NCBI GenBank assembly: GCA_030141605.1
Contig: JAQGDQ010000186.1
Span: 64,001-124,000, forward strand
DNA length: 60,000 nt
Direction: 5' to 3'
DNA from: Tubiluchus corallicola
Taxonomy: Eukaryota; Priapulida; Priapulimorpha; Priapulimorphida; Tubiluchidae
In this document: piece after piece, positions 11,243-41,869 of the stretch
Layout of the letters: every line of letters begins with the position of its first letter
How positions within the stretch are numbered: the first letter of the stretch is position 1
Program-made: the position numbers and the translations under genes
Notes under the pieces: generated by a model
What the model was told of the DNA's origin: nothing
Database searches by the model: none
Seen by the model: the letters and a program-made list of their open reading frames with translations, nothing else

Positions 11243-12101
11243 CCTCCCATATCCGTCCGAATTTCTCAACTATCGTTCATGCAAAATTTCATTTGCAGCT
11301 AACATGAAAGCTTCATACTTATAATCGCTACCTACTGGTTTTGAATTACCGCGAAAGCATCGCTACTAAAAAGCGCCGGCTTGGTATTTCGTTATTGAAT
11401 TTTTTGAGTTTGAGTTATTTTTTCTTGGTTGGAAACGAAACAAACACCTGAAAAAATTATATGGTTGGGAAGAGACTGTCGCAGGCTTAATGCTTTTCAC
11501 TACAGTTTAACCGACAGTGGTTGATATTTAAACATGGTAATACAAACATTTTACGTGCAAAACCACAGCAAACAAATAATGTAAAAATGAATGTTCTAAG
11601 AGTTTTAGTAAGGCGACAGCCTGCTAATTACTTGTCAAATTTTTGTTTCTAAATAGCACGTAAAACCAAGTCGTCATACATAGTCGCCATCTTGATATCC
11701 TGTTCCAGCTGGATGATTATAGTGTTGGTCTAGATTTCATTGAAACAAAACCAACGAAATGTAACTTTTGTTCAGTACTACTTTCGTATCATTTTATTGT
11801 TTCTTTGGTGTCGAAAACCAATATCTGCTACATCGACATAGACCTAGTACAATGAAAAATAACAGGCCGTTCTATAAAACTAGAAGTACTGCATAGCCTA
11901 TAGCTTCACATGTGACACTAATGACTTTACGTTTGTGTTTGGTTTCAGAATGACATTCATTAAAATAGAGAATCTGATCGACTCAAATAATAATATAAAC
12001 TCAATGAGCGCAACACTAATGAAAATTGAAGATGAAGTTATCAGAGCTATACATCAAATGTCTCAATGTGATGAACTTGCTTTACAAATTTACAACTCCA
12101 A
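11243..12101. other. Non-coding 3' flank of the ParB-like/zinc-finger gene
   Basis: No exon was found. On the minus strand an AATAAA (plus-strand TTTATT at 11793-11798) lies about 300 bp downstream of the stop codon at 12102. It is a candidate polyadenylation signal for the gene ending there. Confidence 0.4.
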
Positions 12102-29848
<17,747 letters not shown>

Positions 29849-29866
29849 TTATAACCAGCGAGCCTT

Positions 29867-29874
29867 CCTTATAT
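29867..29874 (-). promoter_or_regulatory. Possible TATA box of the ParB-like/zinc-finger gene
   Basis: The minus-strand sequence TATATAAG lies about 20 bp upstream of the start codon. If used, transcription would begin almost at the ATG, leaving an extremely short leader. It may equally be a chance AT run with the true promoter farther upstream. Confidence 0.25.
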
Positions 29875-30376
29875 ACAACATCCCTGGATGAAAACTTCAA
29901 CGATTTTGGCTTAATTAAGAATCTGTACAAATAATATAATCCTATCAAAAAATCGTAGTTTTGTTATATTCCGGTATAGACCGGTATCTTCGAATGTTGT
30001 GTAGCGACAACAATGATGGCGATACAGATGAAACAAAACAACTTGGTGCAAAACGCTGATTAAACAAAGATGATCGAATTTACACACGCACACGCGCAAA
30101 ATTTACAATATGATTTACGCGCAGCGGACATTTCTAAGATTTCGTTGAACTGAACAGCACTGGATTCTTTTTCAGGTCAGAATAAGTTGAATCCCTGCAT
30201 CTTGTTAGGTTTCCATTTGCCCAATGCCGCATCATCTGTGTTGATACATCCACTATGCTGTCACGATCGATACAGACGACTTGGACAGTTGCTATTTAAT
30301 TACTCACTGCTACTGCAGGCGAACAATAAAATGTTTTAGGATAGGGTAGCCCGCAATGTAAGAAACTGACGGAAAA
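29875..30376. other. 5' flank of the ParB-like/zinc-finger gene
   Basis: Presumed promoter region. It contains a short repeat of accggtat at about 29970-29990 and no recognisable exon. Confidence 0.35.
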
Positions 30377-30914
30377 ATCTTTTTCTAACATTTTCATTTT
30401 TCATTTTTTTTCTTTTTTTCTTTTTACATTTTTCCTGTCATTTTTTTATTTTGCTTTTTCCTCCCTAACTCCACACCTTCTTTCATTCTTTCCTTCATTC
30501 TTTCTTTCCTGCCTAATTCCACTCATTCTTTCGTTCTTTTTTTTTCCTACCTTCTTTCGTCTTTCTTTCTTTCTTTCTTTCTTTCTTTACTTTTCTCTTT
30601 CTCTTTCTTTCTATCTCAATTTGTTTGCCCTTCCTTCTTTTTTCTATTTTTTATTTTTTGTTATTCTTTTCTTTTTTCCTACTTACCCTTTCCTCTTTTT
30701 CGTCTGTTACAATGTTTATTCCTTTCTTCCTTCTTCACTCATTCTCTTTTCTTGCTTCCTTCTTCCTTTTTCCGTCCTCATCATTTTCTATTTTCTCCTC
30801 TCCTCTCCTCTCTTCTTCTCTTCCTTTCCCCTTCGCTTGCAACGCTTCGCTTCATTTTTCTTCCCATTTCACCTCTTCTCTTCTCCTCTCCTTTTCTCTT
30901 CCATTTTTCTTTTC
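30377..30914 (+). repeat. ~0.54-kb pyrimidine-rich tract
   Basis: Almost all T and C on the plus strand, with (TTTC)n at about 30556-30588 and (CTCTC)n near 30795-30830. Apparent Phe/Ser/Leu-rich frames here are compositional artefacts. Such mirror-symmetric purine/pyrimidine DNA can form triplex structures (general knowledge). Confidence 0.95.
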
Positions 30915-33900
30915 GAAAATCTTGCAGTAAACTTTAAACTTGTATCCTAAACTGTGCAGTAATTTTTATCATGTTTTGCTTAGGCCCCAGTATTACAGCT
31001 GAGACGTGCGACGTAGAAGCGGAAATGCATTTCCAGTTATGAAGCCTGTCTACATTGTAAAGGGTCCACGTCGCTGAAACCTTGCCCAATGCAATATGTA
31101 CCATTTGTGCACACAACTGATGCGTCTCAGCACGGAGAAAGGACAATATTTGCATTGACAATCTGGTAATATGACTTCATTCAGTAGTCCTGTTATGACT
31201 GAAGGGGGTGTTGATCTATCCTTTGAAAGAACAAAATATTATTATCGATGCAATTTGCTTGAAGTGTTCTGCTCAAATAGAGTTAATCATCGATTAATGA
31301 AGAGACAAGTGATGCAAAGTGACATTGCTGAAGTGAGGCTCTTGACAGAAATTTACAAAATTTGGCTATGGAGTAAACTCCTCAAACCTTCGGTAGGGTT
31401 TAAAACTACCTTGAGAAAAACCTGTCTGGCGGGTGAAATGGTCGGAACAGGTTTTCCCCGTGTTACAACAATTTCTAACATGTTTATAAATAATTTATAG
31501 CCAATGTGTAGGCGATTTAGAGTGTACTTATATAGACCGAAACTGTGCACAGATGGATATAGAAATTAGTACTAACATTTATGACTGTAACTCAATATGA
31601 CGTGTAACACAGTTATTATTGTATTTCAACATGTCGTCTAACATTGTGCAATTGTTGTAAATAAGTAATTGCAATGATGTTTTAATCATTCGTTCTTTGC
31701 TTTTATTTATCTCTAGCTAAAAACTACAGTGACGAACGACAAAATACTAATAATAAGCTTTTCGTGTAATTCCTTTAGATACAAAAAACCTCCTGTCTAG
31801 TATAGCTTAAAATTTAACTTTCACGCTTTAAGATCGAACAAAAATTAACTAGAGCCTTTACAAATTCACGGTATGCTGCCAAAAAAGTGCTGTGCCGAAA
31901 TAACATCTTTATTATTTTGTACAGTATAATTGATAGAGATGGCTTTTATGTTATAGTGCGCTGGGTAAATTCTCTATATGTGTTCGAGAGATGAATAAAT
32001 TGATTGTTTTTACACATTTTTGACCAGTTTTCCAACGCTTTGACTGATAAAAAGCAGCAAGAAATTTGGTCCCGAAGAAAGGACAAGAAAACACGATTCT
32101 TTCATAAAGCTAAAAAATCATTTTGAAACGTTGCATCACTTACATACTGTCCTGTTGCATACAGAAGTTTTATTACATGACCCAACTGTAAATCCGCGTG
32201 CTGACATTATATACATACGTAAAATAAAATTTTGGTAGTGGTAGTGGTAGTGGTAAATAATAATAATAATAAATAATGATAATAATTTATTGAATATTTA
32301 AAATGCATTAACATTAAAAATGGACAAATGCATTTTACATACTTAAAATATTAACACATAAATAGTACATTACATACACAGTAGGCTGTTATAAATAAAA
32401 CTAAAAGTAGTAGTCTTACTACTTATAAATTACTTTGCCTTGTCAACACCATTGATTGTATGTGATTCTAGTGAGCCAGTGACGTTTCATAGTGCACATT
32501 GTGATAGTGAGCCAGTGACGTTTTACCAGTTTGCGCGACTATTTTAAGTTAATTCCGGTTACATAAATCTTACAAATGGGAAGCGAAAAATACGTCCTCC
32601 TGAAATGAAATTAAGGCTATTCATCTGGCCTTTGTATGAAACGTGTGTCGCAAATTAAGCTGTCAATTATGACGCAAGTACAGTTATCACGCTGTTTTAG
32701 AAAACGAATATCCATAATTATTATTTTAACCAGTGTTATGAAAGTTGCGAGATGGTGTAAAAATCTGGAACTCACGTACAGATTAATGAATAGTTTAAAA
32801 TGTGTCTAAATTACCATTACTGAATCTCATTAATTAGTCAACTAAGCTTTTAGAATAAGTTCAAAATCTGCAGTGCCCGCGCTGCTATTTGAAATTTACT
32901 ATGTGTTTTGCTGAATTTTGCTTTTATTCTAATCCCGGGCTCGGAAATTCTGGATATAAACGACTGGAAAATCAATTCGGGATTTGCGATTGCAACCTTA
33001 GGTTCGTATTCCAATGTTTAGATGATTCGTAAATTTGGTAAAACATTATCTAAAGGAGCTGTTCGTGGAAAACATTAGTTAATGATCAAACAAACAATCT
33101 AACAAATTATTTCGTTTAATATTATTCTTTGAATCGTTTATGACGAAAAAATTTCTAAAATTAGGCTTGTGGTGCATCTGGATAGGTGCAGTCAGAATGT
33201 GATTAATTATCACTCGTTGTTGCTTTAGTTTCACGTAATATTCAAATCACTTGAGAAGATTTTCTTTGGTGCCGTTTTGAACCAGATTCGAACTGCTCGG
33301 GATGGTATCAAAATTTAAAATTTATAAGGCACACTGTTCTTGCATCCAATATTCAACAGCGTTCATAGCTAACTATTCCTGAATGTGAAACTTTGTGTTG
33401 TTCGCTTATTGATCTTTTCTGAACAACTGTTTGGGTACGGCATTTAGAAACGGAACTGATTTGGCGTTGCCATAGAACTCGTTTGTGCATATTTTATTTA
33501 GTTTTGCCAAGGAATCCTTTTTATCGCATAATCTAGAATATGGAGTGACTCTATTGTGACTTGGCAATATAAAACTCCAAAAATTTAGGAAGGTAAACGA
33601 GAATGTGACCGTCTTCAAGGCGAAACTGTTATATCGCAAGCGAGTAATAGAATTAATCATAATTACTAGCAAAGGCCCCGCAAAAGATTTTGCGTATAAA
33701 TACACGTGTAATCAATAATACGCGAACATCCTACCTAGTCCTCATGTATTACACAAAGCCCGTAACATCCTGCCTACTTACCTAACGCAAAGCCTGTAGC
33801 CCGTCACATCATGCCTACTGTATGTCTGTTTAGCTAACGCAAAGCCAGTAGCAGCTTTTTGCTGAATTAAACTTATAGACAGAGTACAATGGATGACGTC

Positions 33901-33990
33901 AGAACAATGGAATGCGGTCAGCACAGTTTTCTAAGCGAAAATTGTCGAAATTTGCGGAAAATAGAACACGTAATTAACTCATTGATACTC
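30915..33990. other. Non-coding stretch
   Basis: No exon was recognised on either strand. The 109-codon open frame at 31171-31500 has no splice support or family resemblance. (GGTAGT)n and (AAT)n repeats near 32235-32290 look like a retroelement tail on the minus strand. Short imperfect repeats around acctaacgcaaagcc occur at 33770-33850. Confidence 0.4.
32234..32290 (-). repeat. Simple repeats, possible LINE tail
   Basis: (GGTAGT)n is followed by (AAT)n. Read on the minus strand, an AT-rich segment ends in aataaattatta and then (ATT)n, as at the 3' ends of non-LTR elements. Confidence 0.5.
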
Positions 33991-34485
33991 CTCTCGGTGG
34001 ACCTGCCCTAACATATAGCCCACATCATCGTGTAGCCCTGTTCTTCCTCTTTCTAAAGAGCCATATATCTCCTTCTGAGAGTCCCATCAGGCGCCGCTAA
34101 AACGTTTTTCCCGCAGGCTGTTTGGTTAAAATTTCGAAAAAATCGCGAGTTGGGTCCGGGAAAACGCCCGTTGCGGGACCCCGTAGCCCTCTCGCGAATT
34201 CTAAATATGCCTACTACACCCACCGCTGAATCTATATTATATAGCTATCTATCCATACCCAGTACCACCCTCGGCCCGTTCCCGTTCTCTACATCTCAGC
34301 CGTACAACTTTTGCAAAAAATGGCCGAAAAAGGGCCATTTTTGGAGGTTTTCGCCCCCCCTCCTCCCGGTGGGCCCGATTCGAAAAATAAACCATCAATG
34401 AGAAGACACTAGATCGAGACCTTTCGTTTGATATATAGATCGCCGCAAATGGTGCCCTCGTCCGGGCTGTAGCCTCGAATCTTAT
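33991..34485. repeat. GC-rich repeat island, copy A
   Basis: Locally much richer in G and C than its flanks, with blocks such as ggtgggcccgattcg and gcgggaccccgtag. The motif tcgagacctttcgtttgata at about 34424 recurs, reverse-complemented, near 36755 in island B. That suggests one repeat family in opposite orientations. The 83-codon open frame at 34150-34401 has no recognisable domain. Confidence 0.5.
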
Positions 34486-35497
34486 ATATATATATATATA
34501 AAGCCCATACCAAGAATATTAATATAGTAGATAGGTTGTATCGTCATTGGTCCTTCTTTGGCTAGTAAACAAAGGTTTTTAATTGTTAAACTACAGTCAC
34601 CTTTTTAAAGGCACATTAGCTTTCTCCCCCATTGGATAATCCGATAATGTGAAAATACTGCATTTAGTTTAACTAGTTCTGGCTAGTTTACTGAATTTTA
34701 AGTAAACATGGAGGCAAAAATTGTTTGTTTTGTGCATAGTCAGTCTATTGTTCTCAACAAAATGTTGTTTATGATATTAATGTCTCAGTGTTATTAGTAA
34801 TTGTATTCTTTCCTTTTTTAAATAATAGTATAACTAACTAGTTAATTCTTAATGCTGTAAACATATGTTTGTCTATTTCCTACCGGATTGTATTAAATTG
34901 ATCAAATAAAACAAGCTTTACTGTAAACAAAATCATTTTATTTTTTATGTTCTCTTAAAAGCTAACGCATTTGAATTACTGGAGACTTATAATAGTTTCA
35001 TGCATGATGCATCTCTTTGTGTAGTCTGCTAGAGTTATATTAGTCATCCAAGGTTTATTTTTAGTTCTGACAACAAGATTGCAGAGAGGAATATACAAAC
35101 TTATTACATACTATGGCTGTACAGTAAAACGATAGATGAGAATCCCAATGAGCATTTCTGTAGAAAATTTTTGATCCTCCAGGATTTATAGGTATAGGTA
35201 GCATTCTTGTTAGCTCGAGGGTAATATTTCCTTAAGTTGCAAATCACTGCAAAGCCATTTATTTAAAAATTTAGGATCTATAACTTTGTATTATATTAAT
35301 TTTAATATTGCTGAGTTTTGCTAGCAACAGTTTGCCATTTTCAAGTCTTTGAACCTAACGTTTTGTTGCAATTTGTCACTTTTATTAATTGTCAGTTTCT
35401 ATATTTATTGTGCAATGTACAATCCTTTAGAGTATTGCATTATAAACAGCGGATTTTATAAATTAATAAACTTAAACTTAATGATATTTCAAGAACA
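34486..35497. other. No feature recognised
   Basis: AT-rich non-coding DNA upstream of the possible small gene. A short (TA)n run lies at about 34482-34500. Confidence 0.4.
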
Positions 35498-35819
35498 ATG
35501 TGCGTAATGGTTGACAATATAGCGTGTAAATGGGCTAGAGTTACACAGGAAGCGAAACGAAAAGTGGACTCGTTTGTCGCAAAATTCAAAAACTATACAA
35601 AAGGCGTAATGATGGGTGCCTCATCAAATAAATGGGTAACATTATTATTAATCACAAGTGAAAATATTTTATCATGATCGCATGCTATATGACTATTTGC
35701 ATCGCGAAATCAGCTGCTACCTTTCAGCTATAATAATTATTATATTATTACAGTCAAAAATAAATGTATTATTGCCAGAATACGGAAGCAAATCGGGCAA
35801 TATAACATTATTGCCATGA
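35498..35819 (+). CDS. Possible two-exon small gene, 67 residues, unknown function
   Basis: Exon 1 (35498-35635) starts at ATG and is 46 codons. Exon 2 (35754-35819) is 21 codons plus TGA. The intron is 118 bp with donor TGG/gtaaca and acceptor tattattacag, phase 0. The protein begins MCVMVDNIACKWARVTQEAK, is basic in its middle and ends GSKSGNITLLP. No signal peptide, membrane segment or known domain is seen. The second ATG (35507) is an alternative start. An AATAAA lies at 36063-36068. Coding status rests only on splice signals and codon-like texture, so it could be chance or one end of a larger unrecognised gene. Confidence 0.3.
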
Positions 35820-36179
35820 GGATTGTATAGAGCATCTGCAAATTAATCGTCGGTGGGCAGTACAAAATACAGCAGTCGTTGTTCTTACTTTTAGTTACGA
35901 GTTTCGACTTTTGTCCACATAATTTTCTGGTCGTACAAGCGTCTTATAATTTTTTAGTACTGATCTCTTTCTAAATCAACTTAGTCAAAACGACGAAGCC
36001 AAATTTTACTGTGATAAATTAATAACATTCCTGTTTTACTGTAACACTATTTGTTATAATTTAATAAACGATATTGCCAGACAGAAGCCCTGTCACTACT
36101 GCACTGTCAACCTATCAAGATCTCATATAATATGATGTTGTAATACATATTGTAGAAAAAACAATATGTTGCACGAATT

Positions 36180-36870
36180 TCTGTAAGCCTTGCAAGCTAG
36201 GGTCACCAACCTCGCAGGATTGGTAGCCCTGGGTGGGGGACGTGCAACAGTTTGGTGACCACTGACCACTGGTCAAGGGGGAAGGGCAATAGGCATCGGG
36301 CTTTCCGTTTTTTACAATTTTTTTCCACAAGTATTTGGGCACTGTGGGGCAGGTGTGCACCTGCTGTTTTAAAAAGCTGTCAAACTTTAAACGCCCGAGG
36401 GAGGGGCCAAAATGCAAAATTTGGGTCCCAAAATCGGTAACCTTTTACATGCCGAGGGCTAGGAACGCAAAATTAACAGGGTGCACTCTCTGGGCAAAGT
36501 TATCTACGCATGCATGTGGCCCGAGTTGTCGGGTCAAAGGTCAAGGAGCGGGCGGGTCTTCATTTATTTTTCTTATGATCCATCTGCTCCCACAGTTTTT
36601 GGGCCAGGGGCACAATATTTGATATGTGGCTAGGTGGTGTCGTGGCCTTGCACATCATAAAATAAGGGACACGCTCGCATAGCAATACCGAAAATGGGGA
36701 TCGAGAACACAAGAGCACCGAGTGTTGAGCAATGGTACCTTGTAGCATATCAAATGAAAGGTCTCGATGAGGCGGAGCGAACGGCATAGGTTACAATGAG
36801 AATAGGTAACCCGCGACCCCGCTAGGGGGCAAAAACCGAAAAATGGGAGTCTCTCACTCTGTCATCTCTT
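36180..36870. repeat. GC-rich repeat island, copy B
   Basis: The island runs from gctagggtcaccaacctcgc to about ctctcactctgtcatc, with strong local GC enrichment. Its last part contains atcaaatgaaaggtctcga, the inverse of the island A motif. Its first part resembles 38975-39090. It is probably a dispersed DNA-transposon family; no transposase frame was seen. Confidence 0.55.
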
Positions 36871-38974
36871 CATTTTAAGGCTCAATTCTATAACCATTGT
36901 TGTAAAGTGTCCAGTTTCTGACCGCGTCAGAAACATTGTGAAATAGTTTTACTAATTATTGTTGAATGCTGTGCACAAAATTTCATTATTGCTCACGTAA
37001 TGTTAAAACATTTTTGTTGACATCTTACAGTTCTAGCTTCTATGGCAGTAATAGCTGGTTACTGTATAAACGCGGCAGTCTAGCAAAACTTCGCGCTTCG
37101 TACAATATTGCCCTCGTAACGGTTTTTTAATTATGAATACGGTACGCATGCGTCTGTAATTCTGCAGACAATCATATCACTTTAAGGTCTTACTGCGTAA
37201 ATGCGTTTTTAGCCTAAGAAATTACTAATTACTCATTACTAACCTCTTCATTTATTATTTAAACTAACCTGTACCCCTCTTGTACAGTTTTTTATCTTGT
37301 GTATAGGTTTTATAATCTGCATTACTTATTTCTTTTTATATAGTACTTTATTTATTGATTTATATCTAAAATAAATAAATAAATAAATAAATTATTTTAG
37401 TTGTTGTCGCGAAGTTCGTCTCATAATTACTTCGCGTTTGATTAACTTGACTTGTGAATATTACATCGTTTGCCTTCTTGCTCATCTCTCTTTCATAATT
37501 TTTTCATCTCATTTCCTCCTTTTTTAGGCTTGTTATAAGATTGAAATAGCTTAAATTTCTCTCTAATCTTACTGGACGTATTTGCTTCTGAATGACCTTT
37601 TACATTACAATGCTCTAGTTTTCTGTATTTAAGCTGTGTAAAACAAGTCTGCCTTGAACATTTAGACCTATGGGCTAGCCAGGTTAATTGTTCCGCTGTG
37701 TTTTAGTATAGTGGTATTTTAGTATTGATAATAATTATGTTATTTAATTCTGTGATTGTACCTTCTAGTATAGTTATTATAATATAATTCCTCGTGACTT
37801 GTTAATGATTGTGTTGTTTGATTCTCTAACTGTAAAAGCTAACTGGCTTAATAATTGTGGACAAGCTTTAATTCGGTGCTTGCTCCCCCCCCCCTTATTT
37901 CCTTGCCCACAGTGGTTGCCATTCGCCAGTCAGTAAGAATTAGTACAGGCTAGAATAAAATAGGAAGCATTCAAACTGCTTGTAATGGAGAATGTTTAGA
38001 AAATAATTTTTTGTCACTTTTTATATTTTTACTGTTTAATTTGTTTGCTTGCTTGTTTATTTTAATTTGCTTTTATTATTTTTTAAAACAACAGTGTTTG
38101 TGTAGTAAGGAATGAAAATTAAATTTACTTGTTGAAATAAAGAATTGTTAAAGATTTGCACATTCACTCATTCGTTCGTTCGTTCGTCCACTCGCTCATT
38201 CATTCATTTATTCACTCACTCACTCATTCGTTCATTCTTTCACTTAGCTGCTTAACTATTTACTGAATGAGATATTGACAAACGTTTTATCAATAACTGC
38301 TGTGACAAACAAATAAGTATTACCGAAAAATTAATAATAAACATAATAATGGTGCAAAAAAATTGTTAAAATTATTACTGTTGCCTAACGTTCAAGTGAC
38401 ATCTTTGCATTACTAAATTTTGCTTTACACTCGCACACATGACCACGTTTTGCTTAAACTGTTATAATTGCGTTTGTATAGAAATACATGTTAACGTGGC
38501 TCGTGTTAACATGTACAAAGTTATAATTTGTTGACCAGGTTATTTTTATCACCTTGGTAAAAAGGTTATTGCATTTGACAACAAAAATATTTTGAGAAGC
38601 AATGCATGTCGAATTTTTCTAATTTCAATTGCATAGAATAGCAATATTGTGATGAAATTTGTAACAATATCAATAATAGCAGATTAGTAAAATTTAATCA
38701 GAAATTAAACGCAAATCGAATACAAAGAAGTAAACGTTAAAAATTACCTTTGTCGTTGCCAAAACTTGAGTAATTTAAATAAGTTTATTGCTGTTGTTGC
38801 TTTGACAGTCATTGTTGTGAATGCTTCTGCGTTTGATTTACAGTTTAATATAATGATTAGATTGTTTTATAATACCAAAACGATTTATTTACACATGTTA
38901 ACAATATCTGATGTGCCATATAGAGTTTGCCATTAACAATGAAATAGCATAATTAATATTCTAACACTTTGCTC
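36871..38974. other. Non-coding stretch with simple repeats
   Basis: It holds (AAAT)n at about 37368-37394 and a C10 run near 37887. A (TTCG/CATT)n tract lies at about 38166-38240. The two tetranucleotide tracts follow AT-rich untranslated-looking sequence and may be tails of old LINE insertions. No exon was found. Confidence 0.4.
38166..38240 (+). repeat. Tetranucleotide tract (CATT/TTCG-type)
   Basis: An imperfect array of cattc, gttc and cact units, about 75 bp. Confidence 0.85.
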
Positions 38975-39090
38975 AAGATGGTCACGAAACTCACAGCGTG
39001 GATAGCACTGGGCGGGGTAGGGCATCAGTGCATTGATCTCTGACCTCTGATCAAAGGTATCTACTTTTAGGGCTTTCAATTTTTAAATTT
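38975..39090. repeat. Diverged partial copy of the GC-rich repeat (island B start)
   Basis: The order of blocks matches 36198-36345: ggtcac, gatagcactgggcgggg (against ggtagccctgggtggggg), tctgacctctgatcaaagg, then gggctttc and a T-rich run, with many substitutions. Confidence 0.5.
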
Positions 39091-40496
39091 TGGGTGTTGT
39101 GGCCTGTAGAGTAAATAGAGGGCTCTGATGTGTTAATGTGCTTGTGTGTGAGGCGACAAAATTCAGGGGATAGCTGTACAAAAAAAATCAGAAAGATTTC
39201 TTGTATTGCTGAATGGAGTTTTGACACTAAGTGCTTGACCTGACAGCTGATTTCCCTATTTTCTAGTGTTATTAATCAGAATAAAGTACTGACAGTGAGC
39301 TTAGTATTTTGCATATTGCAATGTTAGTTTATGTCATTATGGTCACCATGCAATACCCTTTTGCAGCGCTGAAGGCAAACTATGATTTAGTGTCAAAATG
39401 TAGTTTAGACATTGCTATTATTAAACTTAAAGTATTAATTATTATCAATCGTGTTTAAAAACTGACGAAAAGCTTTGTGCAAGCAAAGTTAAACTGTATT
39501 AGTTCGGCATCACTGGCTTCTCTAGCGCATTCAACAATAGATGCGCGTATGCAGTAAAACACATCTAAATGGTACTGTATCAGTGCACAAGTTACACCTG
39601 ACTGCCTATCACAGACGACAAAAGATAAACTTGGAATATATCAATTATCAGAAAATCACTTTACTCATTAAACTCTTGTTGTATGGAAATTAAGAGTTCT
39701 GCCTTGTATGGTGTTTCATTAGACTGTATGAACACAATACAAGGGTGATGAGTAGTCCCACAAATCGAATCTGGGATCTAAAAATAAATATTATTATTAT
39801 GATAGCTTAATTATCAGTTAACCATAATTTTCTTGGTTAATACATGTACAGTAATAAAGGTAATATTAGCCGTTCTGGATAAATTTCATTAGAAATTGCT
39901 GAATTACTATTTTTGAACATTTTTTGCATGTTTTTGCATGGATAATAATTGTTTTATTATTTCTGTAGTAACTCAAAGACATTTCAAATAAAGCCATACT
40001 ATACTTATTTTAGCCTACAATATCTCAGGCATGCTTTGGTTAGGATGGCTTAGGTTTTCATACAATTGCAGTGATTTTATATCTTGTGATTCTCCAAGTA
40101 CACTATTCAGTGCCAGTGGAACCTGACAACAGTGGCAGTGCTACATATGTAGAGGGGTGCTATAGAACAGGGTGTTAAACATGCAGATTAAAATGCAAAA
40201 AATACAGAAATTAATTATTCTTACCTATCTCATGCTATAGTTGCAAATAATTATTATAATTTATTAGTGACAGGTGCATTTTTTCTGTTAAATTGTAGTG
40301 TTTGTCTGAAACTTCACTTAGTTATGTACTATATTGCTAGTTAGAAATGAAAACTGTAAAAACTGTGCAAACCTACTTCCTGTACACTACTATCAAGCTA
40401 TAAATTAGCAATATTGAACAACAAAATTCTTAACTAAACATAATTATGATTATATATATATATATATAGTACACTAAGAAATGACAAATAATCATA

Positions 40497-40535
<39 letters not shown>

Positions 40536-41869
40536 TTATATCGTAATTGTTATAGCTAAATCGAGAGCATATGAAAAGTCATTAAATAGTTATGATAATG
40601 GGCAAGGTCGAAAGACAACATTTATTTTTTGCCGCTCATTTAACATTAAAACCATTAATGGCCAAAGCCAGTAAACTCCAATCATTCTGCCCCAGAACAG
40701 TTCTTTCTTTATCATTTGAACCTGTGAATCAACTGTTCTCTTAGAATTTTATCCTCTGGAAAATGTAAACATGATCATCACTCTTTTGAGCAGAACAAGG
40801 CAGTCCTGGCAATGAGACATTTAAAAAGCAGAAATGATCAGAAATCTGCAAATTTAACCTTGCTGAAATAATAAACTAGGGACGTCAGAGATACCACTGA
40901 CGTCATGCTAAGAGTTTCGCATGCTGTAGCTCGTTATTAAATTTTTTTTCGTCAATTGCATATAGTGGAATGAAGTATCTTAGAACAAAAATGTGATTTG
41001 AGCTTTGCATTAAAAATGCCTTCAGTACTACTTTGAATACTGCTTTTGAAAACAAAGAAGTCATTGTCATTTGTGACGATCGCTTCCTGAATTTTCCTGT
41101 TTTGTACCATAGTTGTTTTCGTTTATTTTTATCTTTAGGTTATGATTTTTTTGTTATTCAGCAGTTTGCAACTTTTTTGCCATGCATGTGTAAATGCCTA
41201 TGGCTTCTAATCAAATCAAGCTTTCTTGTCAAATCAAATCAATGTTCATTTGGTTCTTGAAATATTGTATGTTGCAGTATTATACACTCAAACAAAATAA
41301 CGTGAACAAATATAGTGAAGCCTGTGACAGAAGACCACCTAACGGTAATTGGGTTATTATGTCACTAACCGCTATCTAATTAAATGAAATAAATTTCGAA
41401 CACTTTAGTTATTAGGACGTAAAAATGCCGAGTTTGCCCCTCTAGATACGTTGTATTTTTATGACTATGAATTGGTGGATACTAGTCGATACTAGTACGT
41501 CACTGTTGTCATATTAGGATACCAATACTAAATTTGGCACTTTAGTAGCAAGATATCAGTATTTAATTATCCACCAAAACATTCACGCAAAAGCAAGATA
41601 ATAAACAACAACTATTGGGAATCAGGGTAGGTAGGAATAATCACTAGGTGGATGAATAATTTGCTGGTTTACCTAACACACGACCTGTGGCTGTAAACTT
41701 GATTATAAGCCACTTACGACTAGCAGTATGCATTTTGTGATTCAACGTTACTTCTAATTACATCAATATTGATACCTTTTTCTTGCATTGAAATGTTTAG
41801 ATAACCCCAGTGTTTAAAATATTGGTGAGTTACACTAATGTTTTAGCAGTTTGTTATTACCTTTCAGCC
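39091..41869. other. Non-coding stretch 5' of STK19
   Basis: No coding exon was recognised. (TA)n runs at 40452-40470 and 40500-40530 flank a short imperfect inverted repeat (ataattatgatta / aatcataatcat). The STK19 promoter and any first non-coding exon should lie here, but I cannot place them. Confidence 0.4.

Noticed and set aside
30621-30950. Phe/Ser/Leu-rich frames that look like membrane proteins
   Set aside because: All plus-strand frames of the pyrimidine tract give this composition; low-complexity artefact.
31171-31500. 109-codon plus-strand open frame
   Set aside because: No domain, no splice signals consistent with an exon, and an overlapping antisense frame of similar quality.
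40100-40190. Possible Tigger-type terminus (cagtggaacctgacaac)
   Set aside because: Only one end was seen; no matching inverted end with TA flanks was found nearby.
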